Below, piece by piece: positions 5,850 through 7,089 of a DNA stretch of 7,089 nt. The position numbers and the translations under genes were made by a program. Under the pieces are notes generated by a model. That model searched no databases, was not told the origin of the DNA, and saw nothing but the letters and a program-made list of their open reading frames with translations. Every line of letters starts with the position of its first letter. The stretch's first letter is position 1. The stretch comes from an uncultured Collinsella sp. (GTDB lineage: Bacteria > Actinomycetota > Coriobacteriia > Coriobacteriales > Coriobacteriaceae): positions 1 through 7,089 of the forward strand of contig CABVCJ010000089.1 in assembly GCA_902496845.1 (NCBI GenBank), read 5' to 3'.

Positions 5850-6185
5850 TCAGATGAGGTTCTCGCCCAGGTTCTTGCCGCCGAGGACGTGCATGTGGAA
5901 GTGCATGACGGTCTGACCGGCGTTGACGCCCTTGTTGGAGATGACGCGGAAACCGTCCTCCAGGCCCTTGGCCTTAGCGACCTCCTGGATGGCGTGGGCC
6001 ATGGCGCCCATGGTCTCGGCAGGCACGTTGTCGGCGATGTCGCTGTAGTGCTTCTTGGGGATCACGAGGGTGTGGACCGGCGCCTGGGGGTTGAGGTCGT
6101 CGAAGGCGATGACCCGGTCGTCCTCATAGACAACGGTCGAGGGGATCTCGTGGTTGGCAATTTTGCAGAAGATGCAATCACACAT
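5850..6185 (-). CDS. HIT-family (histidine triad) nucleotide-binding hydrolase, HinT-like
   Basis: Small cytosolic protein of 111 residues, the normal size for the HINT branch, whose members hydrolyse nucleoside phosphoramidates and acyl-adenylates as dimers. The N-terminus CDCIFCKI (Cys4 and Cys7) is the start common to this branch and is often part of a zinc site. The histidine triad HFHMHV at residues 95-100 puts His95, His97 and His99 in place, with His97 the expected nucleophile. The segment NPQAPVHTLVIPKKHY is also typical. ATG 6185 is chosen because a GAAAGGA ribosome site lies seven bases upstream and the protein begins at the usual MCDCIFC. A longer reading to 6263 would run through the palindrome loop and right-hand flank and is unlikely. 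It follows xseB on the same strand. Confidence 0.93.
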   Translation of the reverse strand: MCDCIFCKIANHEIPSTVVYEDDRVIAFDDLNPQAPVHTLVIPKKHYSDIADNVPAETMGAMAHAIQEVAKAKGLEDGFRVISNKGVNAGQTVMHFHMHVLGGKNLGENLI

Positions 6186-6206
6186 GGTAGGTTCCTTTCT
6201 CACAGA

Positions 6207-6303
6207 CCAAGGTAGTCTTTTTGGGACGGGGCTTTTTTGACTACTCGACAAGCCGTCGCGCAAGGGTAGTCAAAAAAGCCCCGTCCCAAAAAGACTACCC
6301 CAA
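6207..6303. mobile_element. 34-bp perfect inverted repeat flanked by CCAA, possible MITE-like insertion
   Basis: Arms 6211-6244 and 6266-6299 are 34-bp perfect reverse complements around a 21-base centre, which itself has CGAC/GTCG pairing (6246-6249 with 6255-6258). The arms run from GGTAGTC at the outside through GGGACGGGGC in the middle to GACTAC inside. CCAA sits immediately outside both arms (6207-6210 and 6300-6303), as a 4-base target-site duplication would. In both directions the GC core of the first arm is followed by T's that pair with A's, and the second arm has A's, not T's, after its GC core. It is therefore not a standard intrinsic terminator. It encodes no protein. A non-autonomous element, a REP-like palindrome or an RNA-processing site between xseB and the HIT gene are the alternatives. 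Confidence 0.6.
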
Positions 6304-6320
6304 AGTAGGCTGCGAGATGG

Positions 6321-6587
6321 TTAGAACGAGAGGTTGTCGTCGGTGTTGGCGGCCTCGCCGTCGGCGAGCACATCGTTGCCGTCGACGTCCTTAAGGAGCA
6401 CCGAGACCTTCTGCTCGGCATCGGACAGGCGGGTGCGCAGGCTCTTGAGGAGCTCGACGCCGCGGGTATAGCTCTCGAGCGACTCCTCGAGCTCCATATC
6501 GCCCGACTCCAAGCTACGGATGATGAGCTCCAGTTCCTGCGAGGCCTGCTTGTACGTAAGCTGCTCGACCGGGGTCTTCTCTGCCAT
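6321..6587 (-). CDS. xseB: Exodeoxyribonuclease VII small subunit
   Basis: Small subunit of exonuclease VII, which degrades single-stranded DNA from both ends together with XseA and works in repair and mismatch processing. It is 88 residues, typical for the family. The helical core LTYKQASQELELIIRSLESG followed by DMELEESLESYTRGVELLKS is the recognisable XseB signature, including the LE-IV-L-E pattern and the E-G-L-like second helix. An acidic tail (DVDGNDVLADGEAANTDD) follows. ATG 6587 has AGGAAAGGA upstream at good spacing; an upstream in-frame ATG at 6626 would run back over this site and nearly reach xseA. The gene lies 42 bases after xseA on the same strand, as expected for an xseAB operon. 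Confidence 0.92.
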   Translation of the reverse strand: MAEKTPVEQLTYKQASQELELIIRSLESGDMELEESLESYTRGVELLKSLRTRLSDAEQKVSVLLKDVDGNDVLADGEAANTDDNLSF

Positions 6588-6629
6588 ATCTGTTTCCTTT
6601 CCTAAAGGTTTATCGCTATGAAACACGGC

Positions 6630-7089
6630 TTACTCGACCGTATCGACCGTTGCCGCCACGATGCCGTCTGCCATACGCACGCGAATGGCGTCGCCTGGCT
6701 TAAAGGTCTTGGCGCTCGTAGCCACACCGGCTTCGCTATATGCAATGGAATAGCCGCGGGCAAGCACCTTGAGCGGCGACAGGGCATCGAGCGAGGCTGC
6801 CGCACGGCCCAGTTCGGACGCGGGTTTGCTAAGCATCGTACGTCCCTGATGCTCCAGACGGGAACTCGCAAGCGTGAGCGCATGACGCTTGCCATCGAGC
6901 CCTGAGGTGCTTGCAACCAGACGCTCGGGCAGGCGCTCAAAGTTGGAGCGGAATGTCCCGACTGAGCGCACCATGGCGCCCGACAGGCGATCGGCAGTCA
7001 GCGCAAGCTCCGATTCGCGACGCTCGACCATAAATGTGGGGTCGTTGAGGCACGGGCGGCACGCAGCCGCATCGAGCGCATCGGCCAAG
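6630..7089 (-). CDS. xseA: Exodeoxyribonuclease VII large subunit, C-terminal part
   Basis: Large, catalytic subunit of exonuclease VII. Only the last 152 codons are in the window, and the reading frame continues past 7089. The visible part is a long charged helical region (coiled-coil type), followed by LDALSPLKVLARGYSIA and the small C-terminal segment FKPGDAIRVRMADGIVAATVD. The last two are the typical end of XseA, where LSPL-LRGY and GD-V-V-L-DG are conserved. The TTG at 7088 is internal, not a start. The next gene on the strand is xseB, which supports the call. The catalytic and OB-fold parts are outside the window. Confidence 0.93.
   Translation of the reverse strand, partial: LADALDAAACRPCLNDPTFMVERRESELALTADRLSGAMVRSVGTFRSNFERLPERLVASTSGLDGKRHALTLASSRLEHQGRTMLSKPASELGRAAASLDALSPLKVLARGYSIAYSEAGVATSAKTFKPGDAIRVRMADGIVAATVDTVE

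Noticed and set aside
6186..6263. 26-residue N-terminal extension of the HIT protein
   Set aside because: It would translate part of the 34-bp palindrome and its loop. ATG 6185 has its own ribosome site and gives the standard MCDCIFC start.
6211..6299. The 34-bp palindrome as a CRISPR-type repeat or a plain intrinsic terminator
   Set aside because: There are only two inverted arms and no direct-repeat/spacer series. In either direction the GC core of the second arm is followed by A's, not T's.

Overview
This window looks like a chromosomal stretch from a high-GC, anaerobic, fermentative actinomycete. My best guess is the Coriobacteriia, close to Collinsella. That rests on the GC-rich codon use of the housekeeping genes, the flavour of the proteins and the phosphotransacetylase/acetate kinase content; no rRNA or other marker gene is present to confirm it.

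Layout: (1) Positions 1-642 (+) hold the 3' part of a phosphate acetyltransferase gene (pta). (2) Positions 643-995 contain no gene. They hold a very long nested hairpin (29-bp perfect outer arms, 15-bp inner arms), about 145 unexplained bases, and a strong terminator that faces the other way. (3) Positions 996-3517 (-) hold two tandem full-length acetate kinase genes of 392 codons each. Each has its own ribosome binding site and its own terminator. They converge on pta instead of forming the usual pta-ackA operon. (4) Positions 3571-5808 (-) hold an AT-richer block: a LysR-type regulator followed by a major facilitator transporter. The block ends in a terminator and looks like an inserted accessory cassette. 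(5) Positions 5850-7089 (-) return to high GC: the 3' part of xseA and all of xseB (exonuclease VII), a striking 34-bp perfect inverted repeat, then a HIT-family nucleotide hydrolase.

How the genes work together: Pta converts acetyl-CoA to acetyl phosphate and acetate kinase converts that to acetate plus ATP, so the first half of the window is the ATP-yielding acetate branch of fermentation with the kinase step duplicated. The second acetate kinase (2339-3517) differs from the first at positions next to the active site. The LysR/MFS pair is plausibly a regulator and the exporter it controls, substrate unknown. XseA and XseB form exonuclease VII.

No defence system, CRISPR array, transposase or clearly new multigene system is visible. 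The most unusual material is non-coding: the 6211-6299 palindrome flanked by CCAA direct repeats, the nested 658-788 palindrome, and a terminator-like hairpin with a T-run inside the LysR coding sequence.
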